DNA of 51,408 bases from Microcoleus sp. FACHB-1515 (GTDB lineage: Bacteria; Cyanobacteriota; Cyanobacteriia; Elainellales; Elainellaceae): positions 1 through 51,408 of the forward strand of contig NZ_JACJPO010000042.1 of the NCBI RefSeq assembly GCF_014696105.1, written 5' to 3'. Below, piece by piece: positions 8,316-18,417 of this stretch. How positions within the stretch are numbered: position 1 is the first letter of the stretch; each line of letters begins with the position of its first letter. A program made the translations under genes and the position numbers. The notes below the pieces were generated by a model. The model saw only the letters and a list, made by a program, of their open reading frames with translations. It was not told the DNA's origin and searched no databases.

Positions 8316-9476
8316 TTAAACCTGGGCAAATTGGGGAGTCAGCCGCGCCAAAATTTGCTTGAGCACCATTGCCGTCCAGTCGATGTCTTCAATCGAAGTT
8401 TCACGTCCGATCGATAGGCGAATGCCGCATTTCGCCGCGCGATCGCTGTAGCCCATCGCCTGCAAAATCGGGCTGGGAACCAGCTTGCCGCTGTGACAAG
8501 CAGATCCCGCGCTGATGCCAATTCCCGCCAGATTCATCTGCCGGACGATCGTTTTGCCGCTGAGCGTTTCGCCATCTGCACTGAGCAAACAGAAGCTGGC
8601 GTGGTGCGGCAGGCGATGCAGTCGATCGCCCGTTGGCACAAGGTTTGGCACGTCAGCTAGTCGATCGAAGAGTCGATCGCGCAGTTCGATCAGGCGTGGC
8701 GTTTCAGTTGCCAGTTCTTGTGCAGCCAGTTCTGCCGCCGTGCCAAATCCAGCGATGATGGCAACTGCTTGTGTGCCCGATCGCAGCTTGAATTCTTGTC
8801 CGCCACCGCCGAGGAGCGGAACGAGCGAAACCCCCGGACGCACATACAGCGCTCCGGCTCCCTGCGGCCCATAGATTTTGTGGCTTGACAGCGACAGCAA
8901 ATCGACGGGGAGGTTTTGCACATCGATCGCCAGTCGCCCCGCCACCTGAACGGCATCGACATGAAAAAGTGCGCCGTGCGACCGCGTAATTTGACCGAGA
9001 GCTTCGATCGGCTGAAGCGTGCCGACTTCGCTTTGTCCGTAGATGATCGACACGAGAACGGTATTCGGCTGCAATGCAGCTTGGAGATCAAGCGGATTGA
9101 TGCGACCTTGGGCGTTGACAGGTAAGCGCGTCACCTGCCAGCCTTCCTGCTCTAGCAGCTTGGCGGGTTCGGAAACGGCAGAATGCTCGATGCTGGAAAT
9201 AATCAGGTGCTGGGGTCGGCGATATTGCCGTGCCACGCCTAAGATTGCCAGATTGTCCGCTTCCGTTCCGCCGGACGTGAAGGCGATCGCATCCGCTGTC
9301 GCCTCAATCAAATTGGCCACCTGAATTCGGGCTTGCTCAAGAACAGTAGCCGATCGATTGCCCCATTCGTGCAAACTTGACGGATTGCCCCACTGCTGAG
9401 TCAAGACAGATTGCATCTGGGCGATCGCTTCGGGGCGCGGCGGCGTCGTAGCGCTGTAGTCGAGGTAAATTTGCAT
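8316..9476 (-). CDS. Cysteine desulfurase (NifS/IscS family)
   Basis: The product is 386 aa from ATG 9476 (MQIYLDYSATTP); the open frame upstream begins with a TTG and is probably leader. This PLP enzyme converts L-cysteine to L-alanine and delivers persulfide sulfur for Fe-S clusters and thiolated tRNA. Visible features are the DYSATTPPRPEA N-terminus, IEHSAV, the PLP-binding lysine in LSSHKIYGPQGAGAL (about residue 198) and the catalytic Cys in SAGSACHSGKLVPSP (about residue 326). The long loop around the Cys marks a group I (NifS/IscS-like) enzyme rather than SufS. No scaffold gene (iscU/nifU) is adjacent, so iscS versus nifS cannot be settled. Confidence 0.92.
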   Translation of the reverse strand: MQIYLDYSATTPPRPEAIAQMQSVLTQQWGNPSSLHEWGNRSATVLEQARIQVANLIEATADAIAFTSGGTEADNLAILGVARQYRRPQHLIISSIEHSAVSEPAKLLEQEGWQVTRLPVNAQGRINPLDLQAALQPNTVLVSIIYGQSEVGTLQPIEALGQITRSHGALFHVDAVQVAGRLAIDVQNLPVDLLSLSSHKIYGPQGAGALYVRPGVSLVPLLGGGGQEFKLRSGTQAVAIIAGFGTAAELAAQELATETPRLIELRDRLFDRLADVPNLVPTGDRLHRLPHHASFCLLSADGETLSGKTIVRQMNLAGIGISAGSACHSGKLVPSPILQAMGYSDRAAKCGIRLSIGRETSIEDIDWTAMVLKQILARLTPQFAQV

Positions 9477-9601
9477 GAGTTTCGATCGACTGTCTCCTTC
9501 CAGGATATAGCGCGAGTTCCCCAGCTTGTTGCAGTGGACAGAATCGATCGAATCCAATGTGAGAATTGAAGGGCATTGCCTTACCGTCTTTTTTCAACAA
9601 T

Positions 9602-10024
9602 TCAATCGGTTTCGCTGATCACGTTGGCATCGCGTTCAGCAAACGCTTCTTTTGCTACAAAAATGCCGTTGAGTGCAGCCGGAAAACCTGCATAAACTGC
9701 CATTTGCAAAATGACTTCTACGACTTCTTCGCGGCTACAGCCGACATTGAGCGCACCGTGAATGTGCGCTCTGAGTTGAGATTGAGCGTTGCCAAGCGTG
9801 GTGAGAGCGGCGATCGTCGCAATTTGTCTTGACTTGAGATCTAAACCGGGTCGCGAGTAGATATCTCCAAACGGAAATTCAATGATGTAGCGGGCAAAAT
9901 CCGGTGCAATTTCTTTTAGGCTGTCCATGACTTGTTCACCTGCTTGACCGTGAATTTCAATGAGTTTTTGCCAGCCTTGCTGATAGCGATCGCGGCTGTT
10001 TGTTGAATGGTCAAAACCTGTCAT
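9602..10024 (-). CDS. Carboxymuconolactone decarboxylase (CMD)-family protein
   Basis: The product is 140 aa from ATG 10024, with GGAGG 6 nt upstream deciding the start. The core shows the CMD/AhpD-like helical pattern: [17 protein letters not shown], then [19 protein letters not shown] and [12 protein letters not shown]. The H-x3-A-x3-G-C-S-x-E-E segment is the usual CMD active-site block. There is a single Cys rather than the AhpD CxxC pair, so a peroxidase-type AhpD role is unlikely. The substrate is unknown. The gene is divergent from the phospholipase-D-like gene; the 189-nt gap presumably holds both promoters, but I could not identify clear boxes. Confidence 0.85.
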   Translation of the reverse strand: MTGFDHSTNSRDRYQQGWQKLIEIHGQAGEQVMDSLKEIAPDFARYIIEFPFGDIYSRPGLDLKSRQIATIAALTTLGNAQSQLRAHIHGALNVGCSREEVVEVILQMAVYAGFPAALNGIFVAKEAFAERDANVISETD

Positions 10025-10213
10025 TATGTCCTCCCAAGCGTTGATCAGATAAAATTTTGTCGCTAGTTTCGTATGACGCGAATTTCGCATCAGTTGCATA
10101 CTACTTCAGAACTTAGATTTGCTCCGTTCTCAAAAAAATTGAGATGAAAAAGCAATGCGATCGATCGCAATTTTCATGGGCACTCTAAACTTGTCCTCGA
10201 TCGATCGAATCCT

Positions 10214-11605
10214 GTGCGTTTACCGTCTGGTTGGCTGCGATTTGCGCTGTTGCTGTTGGGATTGCTGCTCGCGATCGGCCTTGCCCGCTGGCCGAAAACC
10301 AATGCCGATTCGCTGACGCTTGTGCCCCCATTGCCGCAGGATGAACACATTCAGGTGTATTTCAATCATTCGCCTGCTGCCGTTTATACCGAGCCATATC
10401 GCCAGCAAACTCGACAGGGGGATGATTTGGAGCAGGTGATCGTGGACGCGATCGCCACTGCCAACCAATCGATCGATGTGGCGGTTCACGAGTTGCGCTT
10501 GCCCAACGTCGCGCAGGCGTTGCGGTTGCGTCGTCAGGCCGGAGTGCAGGTGCGCGTGATTGTTGAAAATACCTACCGTCGCGACTGGAGCAGCTTGAAT
10601 GCGAGAGAAGTAGCCGAGTTGGACGATCGCGCCCGCAGCAAATACGACGAGACGATTCGATTTGCCGACCAAAATCAAGACGGTCAAGTGTCAGCAGGCG
10701 AAGCGGCGCAGACAGAAGCGATGGCGATCTTTCACAGTGCAGGCATTCCCGTGATTGACGATACTGCTGACGGCTCCAAAGGCAGCGGCTTGATGCATCA
10801 CAAATTTCTCGTGATTGACCATCGAACAACGATCGTCAGTTCGGCCAACTTGACGTTTAGTGACACGTTTGGCGACTGGAGCAAGCCGGAAACGATAGGA
10901 AACGCGAATCATCTGTTGAAAATTAATAGTCCTGCTGTGGCGCGAGTGTTCACGCAGGAATTCAATTGGATGTGGCGCGATCGCAAGTTTGGCTTGCAAA
11001 AGCCGTATCGTCCGCCTGTCTCTATTCGGGTGGGAAATTCGATCGTCACCATTCAGTTTTCGCCCACGTCGCGCCGTCTGCCTTGGCCGCAAAGCGTCAG
11101 CGGCTTGATTGGAAAAACGCTAAATCAGGCCACCCGCAGTGTGGATATGGCGCTATTTGTGTTTTCAGAGCAAAATTTGAGCAACATTTTGGCAGCGAAA
11201 CATCAGCGCGGCGTCAAGGTGCGATCGCTAATCGAACCCAGCTTTGCTTATCGCGATTATTCAGAATTGCTCGATATGCTGGGTGTTTCGCTGCCGAACA
11301 ATCGCTGTCAGGTTGAAGCAAACAATCGACCTTGGCAAACTCCGATCGCCACAGCGGGCATTCCCAACTTGACCGAGGGCGATATGCTGCATCACAAGTT
11401 CGGCTTGATTGACGATCGCACGGTGATCACCGGGTCGCAAAACTGGAGCGATGCCGCGAATTTGTTGAATGACGAGAATCTGTTGGTAATCAGCAATCCG
11501 ATCGTGGCGGCTCACTTTCGGCGCGAGTTCGATCGACTCTACCAAACGGCCACCTTGGGCATTCCGGACTGGCTGCAAACGAAAATTCAGCAGGGCTGCC
11601 GCTGA
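10214..11605 (+). CDS. Secreted phospholipase-D-like protein with two HKD motifs and an EF-hand-like loop
   Basis: The product is 463 aa from GTG 10214. A signal peptide or anchor is clear (WLRFALLLLGLLLAIGLARW). The first PLD half has HHKFLVIDH near residue 194 and the second HHKFGLIDD near 392, each followed by an S-x-N or S-x-N-W step (VSSANLT, GSQNWS). So both catalytic HKD halves are intact. Residues 152-164 read DQNQDGQVSAGEA, an EF-hand-type calcium loop with acidic/polar ligands at positions 1, 3, 5 and 12, inserted in the first half. Likely an exported phosphodiesterase (phospholipase or nuclease) possibly tuned by calcium. Its stop lies 9 nt from that of the convergent kinase gene. 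Confidence 0.88.
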   Translation: MRLPSGWLRFALLLLGLLLAIGLARWPKTNADSLTLVPPLPQDEHIQVYFNHSPAAVYTEPYRQQTRQGDDLEQVIVDAIATANQSIDVAVHELRLPNVAQALRLRRQAGVQVRVIVENTYRRDWSSLNAREVAELDDRARSKYDETIRFADQNQDGQVSAGEAAQTEAMAIFHSAGIPVIDDTADGSKGSGLMHHKFLVIDHRTTIVSSANLTFSDTFGDWSKPETIGNANHLLKINSPAVARVFTQEFNWMWRDRKFGLQKPYRPPVSIRVGNSIVTIQFSPTSRRLPWPQSVSGLIGKTLNQATRSVDMALFVFSEQNLSNILAAKHQRGVKVRSLIEPSFAYRDYSELLDMLGVSLPNNRCQVEANNRPWQTPIATAGIPNLTEGDMLHHKFGLIDDRTVITGSQNWSDAANLLNDENLLVISNPIVAAHFRREFDRLYQTATLGIPDWLQTKIQQGCR

Positions 11606-11614
11606 TGACACTGG

Positions 11615-14600
11615 TTATGAACCACCTGTGCGTCCGGCAAGGCTGGCAACCACCATCACCAATTCGGTGGGATTGACGGGTTTGGCGACATGCGACTGGA
11701 AGCCGACCAGCAGCGCGCGGCGACGGTCTTCCTCGCGAGCGTAGGCAGTCAGCGCGACGGCAGGTATCCGCCCACCTTGATCGATCGGCAGCGATCGCAC
11801 CCGCCGCATCAGCGAATAGCCGTCTTCGTGAGGCATTCCAATGTCGCTCACCAGCACTTGCGGCTGAAAATCGCTTATTTGTCGCAGGGCTTCTGAGACT
11901 GAGCAGGCGATCGCCACTTCTGCCCCTTGCGATCGCAGCACGGTGCTGACGAGTTCTCGCGCATCGAGTTCGTCATCGACGACCAAAACGCGCAGTTCTT
12001 CGAGGCGTGGCGGTTCATCAGACGGCATTTCTTCGCTGGCGGAACGGGAATCGATCGCTGTCTCCCGCACTTCACTCAGCAGCGGCAACCGAATGGTGAA
12101 GGTTGCGCCTTGCTCTTCGCCGGGACTGTCGGCCTGAACCGTGCCGCCGTGCAGTTCCACCATGTGCCGGACGATCGCCAGTCCCAAGCCCAGCCCGCCA
12201 TACGATCGCGTAATTGAGCTATCGGCCTGCCGAAATCGCTCGAAGACATGCGGCAGGAAGTCGGGGTGGATGCCTTTGCCCGTGTCGGAGACGGTGAGTT
12301 GGGCGGAGGCAGCGGGCAGAAGGAAGGAGGCAGAAGGATCGGAACCTCCTGCCTTTCCTTTCAGCCGCACTTCCACTCGTCCACCGTTGGGCGTGAATTT
12401 GATCGCGTTGGACAGCAGATTCCACAAAACTTGCTGGAGACGATCGGGATCGCCCGAAACGAAACAAGATTCGAGGTGTGATTCGATCGAAATTTCCTTG
12501 GCGGTGGCAGCGGGGCGCATTGCTTCGATCGCGGTTTGCACGATCGGCACGAGTTCGACAGGCCGCATTTCCAGCCGCAGTTTGCCGCGAATGATGCGCG
12601 AGATGTCAAGCAGATCATCGATCAGTTGCACTTGCGCTTTGGCGTTGCGCTCGATCGTTTCAAAGGCGCGATCGCGAGTCGCATCGTTGACTTTGCCGCG
12701 CCGCAGCAGTTGCGCCCAGCCTAAGATGCCGTTGAGGGGCGATCGCAATTCGTGCGACAGCGTCGCGAGAAATTCGTCTTTGACGCGATTGAGGTCTTGA
12801 GCCTGACGATAGAGACGGGCGTTTTCGACGGCTTGGGCAGCGCGGCGCACGAGTTCTTCGGCCAGTCGCAAATCTGCCGTTCCGTATTGCCGCTCGGATT
12901 CTGCCGCAACCAGGGTGATTGCGCCCAGAGGTGTGCCGCCGACGAGCAGCGGCACAATCATAACGGAGCGAACGTTGATTTGCCGGAGCAGTTCGATCGC
13001 TGGACAGTGAATTGCCAGCAGACTGTCCGGTACTTGCGTGTAAAGCTCGGCTTGTCCGGTGCGTAAAACATGCGAAATACCAAGAGCGGCCTGCATGTCG
13101 ATCGCGCCTTGCTGCCACAGTTGTTTTGCCCATTCAATGCGGTCTGGATCAAGATGGGCAACGGCGACTCGGCGCATTTCGCCTTCTTCGATCACATCGA
13201 CCATGCACCAGTCGGCAATTTCGGGAACGGTGACATTGGCAAGTCGATCGAGCGTGGTTTCGTAGTCGAGCGAAGTAGACAACAAACTGCTGGCATTGGC
13301 GAGAAACAGTTCGCGCTGTTCTAGTCGGACGCGATCGGTCACGTCCAGAATATAAATCAGCAGATTTTCGACTTCGCCATTCGGCAAAATGTCCGGCACG
13401 TAGTAAACGTTGTAGTATCCCGGACGGCGATCGATCCGATTCGGCACGTTTACCGCATAATTCGGTGCAATGAACGGTTTTCCCGTCTCGTAAATTCGGC
13501 CAATCAGATCGACCATCGCGGGATCAGATTCGCCAAAGATTTCGAGAATCGATTTGCCAATATGTTCTTCCGGACTGAGGCCGTTGATTTCTGCGAGCGC
13601 CTCGTTGATGGCGACAAAGCGCTGGTCGCGATCGAGAAATCCCAAACCGACCGGAGAAGTCTCAAAGATGTTTGCCAGTTGCCGCTGCGCTGATTCTGCT
13701 TCGTTGCGGGCAGCTTGCTCTAGCATCAGCAGTTGGGCAATTTTGGCCTCGGTGCGCTTGCGATCGGTGATGTTGACAAAAGCGCTGACCGCTCCACGCG
13801 GACGTTTTTGCTCGTCCAGCAGCGGCGTCGCGTAGCCGTAGAGGTTAAACACCTGTCCGTCTCGCCGCACCACATCCAGTTCGACATTCCGCACCTCGAT
13901 GCCATTGGCGGCAGCTTGCTGCAACGGCAGTTCGGTTCCACTGAGTTCGCGTCCATCGCCATACGCGCGGAACGGCGGCATCACTTCGCCTCCTGCTGAG
14001 GAGCTGGCGGCATTTTCATAAATCGAAATTCCGAGCAGTTGCGCGAAGGCAGAATTGACCTGAATTCGTCGGCATTCAGCATCTTGCGCGATCGCAATGC
14101 CGATCGGAATCACTTCAAACAACGCTTGCAGTTCGTTCACCCGTCGCTGCAAATCCTGATTCAAGGCAGCAACTTCAGCCTGAGTGCGACGCAGCGCGGC
14201 TTCGGCTTGCTTTTGCGGCGTAAGATCCACGCAAAAGGCAATGATTTCCGTTTGCTGGTTGAACGGAGCTTGCAGCAGCGTTGCCCCAATCAAAACAGGA
14301 ACGCGGCTGCCGTCTCTGCGGATAAATTCTTTTTCGTAGGGCGTGCAAACGCCTTTTGTGCGGAGTTCTTCGCCGCCGCGAATATCAAGCGGCCAATATT
14401 CACAGGGCGTCATGTCGAACCAGCGGCGTTCTCCGTCTAGCAGTTCGGCGCGATCGCACCCCAGCATAGTCAGTAGGTAATCGTTGACGTAGTGCAGCCC
14501 GCCGTGAAAGTCGCCAAACGCCACACCAAAAATGTTTGACTCGGCCAAACGGCGAAAGCGACGTTCGCTCTCTTGCAAAGCTTCTTGCGTCCGCTTCCGT

Positions 14601-15925
14601 TCGCTCAAGTCCAGCACAAAGCTGACGCCCGCTTCATCCATGCGGGTTGAGCCAACCAGAACGGGAATCATCGCACCATCGGCGCGGCAGAAATCTCGCT
14701 CGATCGGCTGGCGAGTCGCCTGATCGAGCGTGGCGATCGCCTCGGACGCATTTTGCGACAAGATCGCTTGCCAGTTGAGCGGTTCCGACTGGGAATGACC
14801 GAGCAGATCGTAAAATGCCTGGTTTGCCTCGACAATTTCGCCTGTTTGATCCCAAAAGGCTACGCCGATCAGGTTGGAGTCGATCAGGCGGCGGGCGCGG
14901 ATTTCGCTTTCTCTGAGCTGGCGGGTGCGATCGCTCACCTGCTGATCGAGCGTGTGTGTCAAGTCTTGAAGCTGAGCGATCGCCTGATGTCGTTCTGCCA
15001 CTGCTGCCGCTAAGAATAAGCCGCTGACGCTGACCACGCCAACAAACGCCTGCATTGCCAAAACCGCCTGCGCTGCATCGGTGATGCTGACGAGGAACGG
15101 ACTTGCGCCTTCCGCCAATCCCCACAGCGCAATGCCGCAAATTACCAGGCTTGCTAGAGTCGTACCGCGCTGCCCGAACCGCAACGCCGACCAAACCACA
15201 AGCGGAAACAGCAGATATTCCAGCGGAAAAACGGTGAGATTGCCTTGCGACGCGCTTGCTGGTGGCAGTGCCGATCGCGCCGTCAAAACGAGCCAACTCA
15301 GCCCAAACAGCAGCACCAGCCACAGCCCAATCTCGACACGGCGGCGATCGTCCTTCAATTGGATGGGCAGGGCGATCGGCTTGAAATTCGTCCAGGTCAG
15401 CACCACTGGAGTTATTAGCAGCAAAGACAGCACATCGCCCAGCCACCACTGCCCAAAGTGCAGCCCAAACCGATCCCAGGCCAAGGTGCCACTTGTGCTC
15501 AAGCTCGACACGCCGATCAAAGCGCAAAGCGGCGTCGAAAATAGCGCTCCGAGCAGCACTAAACAGGCCACATCATGCAGCCGATTCAAGCTTGGCCGTA
15601 GCCCAAATTGCCGCAGCAGCGTTGCGACTAGCCATGCTTGCAGCGCTAAGCCGCTGGCATAGCCAACTCCAGTTAGCCAAGGCAGATGCAAGCCCCGCGT
15701 GAACAAAAATTCACCGAGCCACACACCAGGAGCGATCGCCGGATCGAGCAGCGTCAAGATTGCCACGTTGAAGCCGAGACACAAGCGAATCGGCGGCAGC
15801 AAATCGTTCAACTGGTTGGCACTGGTAAACAAATACATCAAGCCGCTCATCAGCACATTGAGAGCCGCCAATGCTCCAACAACAGCGTAGTACTGCCAGA
15901 ACTGTGGTGATTTGGCTTTTTCCAT
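11615..15925 (-). CDS. Hybrid histidine kinase: MASE1, four PAS, GAF, HisKA, HATPase, receiver
   Basis: The product is 1436 aa from ATG 15925 (MEKAKSPQFW); the open frame extends farther only through a TTG. Residues 1-310 form a polytopic MASE1 sensor (QWWLGDVLSLLLITPVV). A coiled linker leads to four PAS domains (about 345-460, 470-590, 625-745, 770-890) and a GAF domain (about 890-1045). The phospho-acceptor His is in SHELRSPLNGILGW (about 1058). The ATPase has NLLSNAIKFTPNGG, VSDTGKGI and GLGLGLAIV. The receiver ends the protein, with VLVVDDE and acceptor Asp in VSDIGMP (about 1359). All catalytic residues are present. No partner regulator is adjacent, and the ligand is unknown. Confidence 0.93.
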   Translation of the reverse strand: MEKAKSPQFWQYYAVVGALAALNVLMSGLMYLFTSANQLNDLLPPIRLCLGFNVAILTLLDPAIAPGVWLGEFLFTRGLHLPWLTGVGYASGLALQAWLVATLLRQFGLRPSLNRLHDVACLVLLGALFSTPLCALIGVSSLSTSGTLAWDRFGLHFGQWWLGDVLSLLLITPVVLTWTNFKPIALPIQLKDDRRRVEIGLWLVLLFGLSWLVLTARSALPPASASQGNLTVFPLEYLLFPLVVWSALRFGQRGTTLASLVICGIALWGLAEGASPFLVSITDAAQAVLAMQAFVGVVSVSGLFLAAAVAERHQAIAQLQDLTHTLDQQVSDRTRQLRESEIRARRLIDSNLIGVAFWDQTGEIVEANQAFYDLLGHSQSEPLNWQAILSQNASEAIATLDQATRQPIERDFCRADGAMIPVLVGSTRMDEAGVSFVLDLSERKRTQEALQESERRFRRLAESNIFGVAFGDFHGGLHYVNDYLLTMLGCDRAELLDGERRWFDMTPCEYWPLDIRGGEELRTKGVCTPYEKEFIRRDGSRVPVLIGATLLQAPFNQQTEIIAFCVDLTPQKQAEAALRRTQAEVAALNQDLQRRVNELQALFEVIPIGIAIAQDAECRRIQVNSAFAQLLGISIYENAASSSAGGEVMPPFRAYGDGRELSGTELPLQQAAANGIEVRNVELDVVRRDGQVFNLYGYATPLLDEQKRPRGAVSAFVNITDRKRTEAKIAQLLMLEQAARNEAESAQRQLANIFETSPVGLGFLDRDQRFVAINEALAEINGLSPEEHIGKSILEIFGESDPAMVDLIGRIYETGKPFIAPNYAVNVPNRIDRRPGYYNVYYVPDILPNGEVENLLIYILDVTDRVRLEQRELFLANASSLLSTSLDYETTLDRLANVTVPEIADWCMVDVIEEGEMRRVAVAHLDPDRIEWAKQLWQQGAIDMQAALGISHVLRTGQAELYTQVPDSLLAIHCPAIELLRQINVRSVMIVPLLVGGTPLGAITLVAAESERQYGTADLRLAEELVRRAAQAVENARLYRQAQDLNRVKDEFLATLSHELRSPLNGILGWAQLLRRGKVNDATRDRAFETIERNAKAQVQLIDDLLDISRIIRGKLRLEMRPVELVPIVQTAIEAMRPAATAKEISIESHLESCFVSGDPDRLQQVLWNLLSNAIKFTPNGGRVEVRLKGKAGGSDPSASFLLPAASAQLTVSDTGKGIHPDFLPHVFERFRQADSSITRSYGGLGLGLAIVRHMVELHGGTVQADSPGEEQGATFTIRLPLLSEVRETAIDSRSASEEMPSDEPPRLEELRVLVVDDELDARELVSTVLRSQGAEVAIACSVSEALRQISDFQPQVLVSDIGMPHEDGYSLMRRVRSLPIDQGGRIPAVALTAYAREEDRRRALLVGFQSHVAKPVNPTELVMVVASLAGRTGGS

Positions 15926-16269
15926 TGCGATCGCTCTTAACCAGCAGTAGATCGGTTGCTCATGCCAGAACTGAAGCTGCGATGGTCTCGCCTCCGTTGG
16001 GCGACTCGACACAACTTCAGTAGACCAGTCAACGTCTTGCTCAAACCAGCCCTTCCCTTGCAACAAAAATCAGGAAGGAGTGTTCTGGGTGCAAAAGGTC
16101 TTTGTATCTTCTAGAGAACTGCTTTTTGTCAAACAATGACAACTACCTTTGGTTAGACCAGTGCATTGTCACTATCTATTCCTGGTTGCAGAAGGCTTTC
16201 GCGACTTTTTAAAAAACCAGCGAAAATAGAATCTCTTGACGTTTTTGGAAAAGTTTAGCGAGGTAGATT
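15926..16269. other. Divergent intergenic region between kinase and ABC transporter
   Basis: This 344-bp spacer separates two divergent genes and must hold both promoters. A TTGACG at 16236-16241 could be a plus-strand -35 box, but I see no good -10 box at the right distance. The region is A/T-rich near 16200-16250. I see no RNA gene or repeat. Confidence 0.4.
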
Positions 16270-18081
16270 TTGCAAGTTTTGCCGCGACAACGGGTGCATT
16301 CAAGAATCGATCGATCGCCACCCAAACTTCCGCTTCAGCGATTGCTGCAATATGGACGAGCCTATCGCACTCAAATTTGGCAGGCGACTCTTTGTTCAAT
16401 TCTCAACAAATTTTTCGACCTTGCACCCCCTGTTTTAATTGGAATTGCCGTTGATGTTGTGGTGCAACAGCAAAATTCGCTGCTCTCGAAACTTGGCATC
16501 ACCGATGTATTTGAACAACTGGTGATTTTGTCGCTGCTCACAGTTGTCATTTGGGTGCTTGAATCTACTTTTGAATATGCCTATGCGCGACTGTGGCGCA
16601 ACTTGGCGCAAACGATTCAACATGATCTCAGGCTCGATGCTTATCGTCACATTCAAGAGCTTGAACTGGAATATTTTGAAGCTCGCAGCACTGGCGGACT
16701 GCTGGCAATTTTGAATGATGATATTAACCAGCTAGAACGATTTCTAGACTTTGGCGCAAACGACCTTTTGCAGGTTGCAACAACCGTTATCTTAATTGGT
16801 GGCGCGTTTTTTGTGATGGCTCCCAGCGTCGCTTGGATGGCAATGCTGCCAATGCCGTTTATTTTGTGGGGATCGATCGCCTTTCAAAAACTTTTGGCTC
16901 CCAAATATGCCGACGTGCGCGAAAAAGTCAGCCTCTTAAGCGCTCGTTTAACAAACAATTTGGGCGGCATCATGACGATCAAAAGCTTCACAACCGAAGT
17001 GTATGAAGTCGATCGATTGGCCGAAGAAAGCGAAGCCTATCGCCGCAGCAATCGCAAAGCGATCGCCCTCAGTGCCGCTTTCGTACCGCTCATTCGCATG
17101 ATCATCCTGGCCGGATTCATCGCCATTTTGCTCTATGGCGGACTGGAAGCGACGCGAGGCCGCATTTCCGTTGGAACATACAGCGTCATGGTTTTCCTGA
17201 TTCAGCGTCTTTTGTGGCCGCTGACTCGATTGGGTGAAACGCTCGACCAATATCAGCGAGCAATGGCTTCGACAACGCGCGTGATGAATTTGCTCGACAC
17301 GCCGATCGCCATCCATTCCGGCCACATCCCGCTCTTTCCAGGGGCAGTTCGAGGCGAAGTGAACATTCGCGACATTACCTTTGCCTATCGCGATCGCGCT
17401 CCGGTGGTTGAGCATCTATCGCTACAAATTCCTGCTGGACAAACGATCGCGATCGTTGGCTCAACCGGATCAGGAAAAAGTACGCTGGTGAAACTGCTGC
17501 TGCGGCTGTATGAAGTGCAGTCCGGTGAAATTACGCTGGACAACATTGACATCCGAGATTTGCAGCTTGGCGATCTGCGGCGGGCGATCGGGCTGGTCAG
17601 TCAAGATGTCTTTCTTTTTCACGGCACGGTGCGCGAAAACATCGCCTATGGCAATCCGACCGCGACCGATCGCGAAATCATCCGCGCTGCTCAAATTGCT
17701 GAAGCCCACGATTTCATCTTGCAATTGCCGCAAGGCTACGACACGATCGTCGGAGAGCGCGGCCAGAAATTATCGGGCGGACAGCGTCAGCGCATTGCGA
17801 TCGCTCGTGCCGTCCTTAAAGACCCACCTATCTTGATTCTCGATGAAGCGACTTCTGCGGTTGACAACGAAACCGAAGCAGCAATTCAGCGATCGCTCGA
17901 AAAAATCACCGCCAATCGAACAACGATCGCGATCGCCCATCGACTTTCCACGATTCGCAACGCCGATCGAATCTATGTGATGGAGCACGGTCGCATTGTC
18001 GAGCATGGGCGGCACGAACAACTGCTTGACGCGCAAGGCATCTATGCCAACTTGTGGCGTGTGCAGATGGGGCTACGCTAG
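16270..18081 (+). CDS. ABC exporter, fused permease and ATPase (MsbA/HlyB-like half-transporter)
   Basis: The product is 603 aa; TTG 16270 is chosen because GAGG lies 9 nt upstream and no ATG is nearby. The N-terminal half carries six predicted membrane helices typical of the type IV exporter fold (for example [18 protein letters not shown]). The C-terminal ATPase has all motifs: Walker [10 protein letters not shown] near residue 396, Q-loop SQDVFLFHG, signature LSGGQRQR, Walker [10 protein letters not shown] and H-loop IAHRLST. It should work as a homodimer exporting lipid, peptide or drug. No substrate-specific partner is adjacent, although a nucleotide-sugar operon begins 340 bp downstream. 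Confidence 0.93.
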   Translation: MQVLPRQRVHSRIDRSPPKLPLQRLLQYGRAYRTQIWQATLCSILNKFFDLAPPVLIGIAVDVVVQQQNSLLSKLGITDVFEQLVILSLLTVVIWVLESTFEYAYARLWRNLAQTIQHDLRLDAYRHIQELELEYFEARSTGGLLAILNDDINQLERFLDFGANDLLQVATTVILIGGAFFVMAPSVAWMAMLPMPFILWGSIAFQKLLAPKYADVREKVSLLSARLTNNLGGIMTIKSFTTEVYEVDRLAEESEAYRRSNRKAIALSAAFVPLIRMIILAGFIAILLYGGLEATRGRISVGTYSVMVFLIQRLLWPLTRLGETLDQYQRAMASTTRVMNLLDTPIAIHSGHIPLFPGAVRGEVNIRDITFAYRDRAPVVEHLSLQIPAGQTIAIVGSTGSGKSTLVKLLLRLYEVQSGEITLDNIDIRDLQLGDLRRAIGLVSQDVFLFHGTVRENIAYGNPTATDREIIRAAQIAEAHDFILQLPQGYDTIVGERGQKLSGGQRQRIAIARAVLKDPPILILDEATSAVDNETEAAIQRSLEKITANRTTIAIAHRLSTIRNADRIYVMEHGRIVEHGRHEQLLDAQGIYANLWRVQMGLR

Positions 18082-18097
18082 TTTGCTGTTTTGTGGC

Positions 18098-18129
18098 GCG
18101 GCTGATCTGGGAAAACTCAGGTCAGCCGC
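18098..18129 (+). terminator. Terminator-like hairpin after the ABC gene
   Basis: GCGGCTGA (18098-18105) pairs with TCAGCCGC (18122-18129) around a 16-nt loop. It lies 17 nt after the ABC stop. The following bases (ACTTTGCTG) contain only a short T-run, so termination strength is uncertain. Confidence 0.5.
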
Positions 18130-18417
18130 ACTTTGCTGTGGCGCGATCGGTTTCGATCGATGCCTTGAAAAGCGCAATTGAAACTGTTATGAAAACAAGA
18201 CATTTCTCAACTCGCTTTTTGACTTGAGCTGAATCAGTCATGAATTTTTCAAGTTTTCACACAAAGTCTCAAGTTGTTCACTGCTACTTCATCGTTTGTT
18301 CGCAGATCCAATTCTAGTATTGTTACGTAGACAACAATCTTTATCTTGCTTGTTGCTGCCTCAATTTTTGCGATCGATTTTTGCTCTTCCCCCATTTCAA
18401 ATTTCAGAGGTGACTCT
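18130..18417. other. Upstream region of the nucleotide-sugar operon
   Basis: A/T-rich spacer that should carry the operon promoter. TAGTAT at 18315-18320 resembles a -10 box, but no -35 box sits 16-18 bp upstream, so I do not call a promoter. I see no RNA gene here. A clear ribosome-binding site (AGAGGTGA) precedes the rfbF start at 18418. Confidence 0.4.

Noticed and set aside
14634-15527. A 297-codon minus-strand frame inside the hybrid kinase gene
   Set aside because: It overlaps the kinase in another frame, is Arg/Ala/Ser rich and matches no domain; the kinase frame carries MASE1 and PAS homology there.
15926-16066. Longer start (TTG) for the hybrid kinase
   Set aside because: The added 47 residues have no family similarity, and ATG 15925 begins directly before the first membrane helix.
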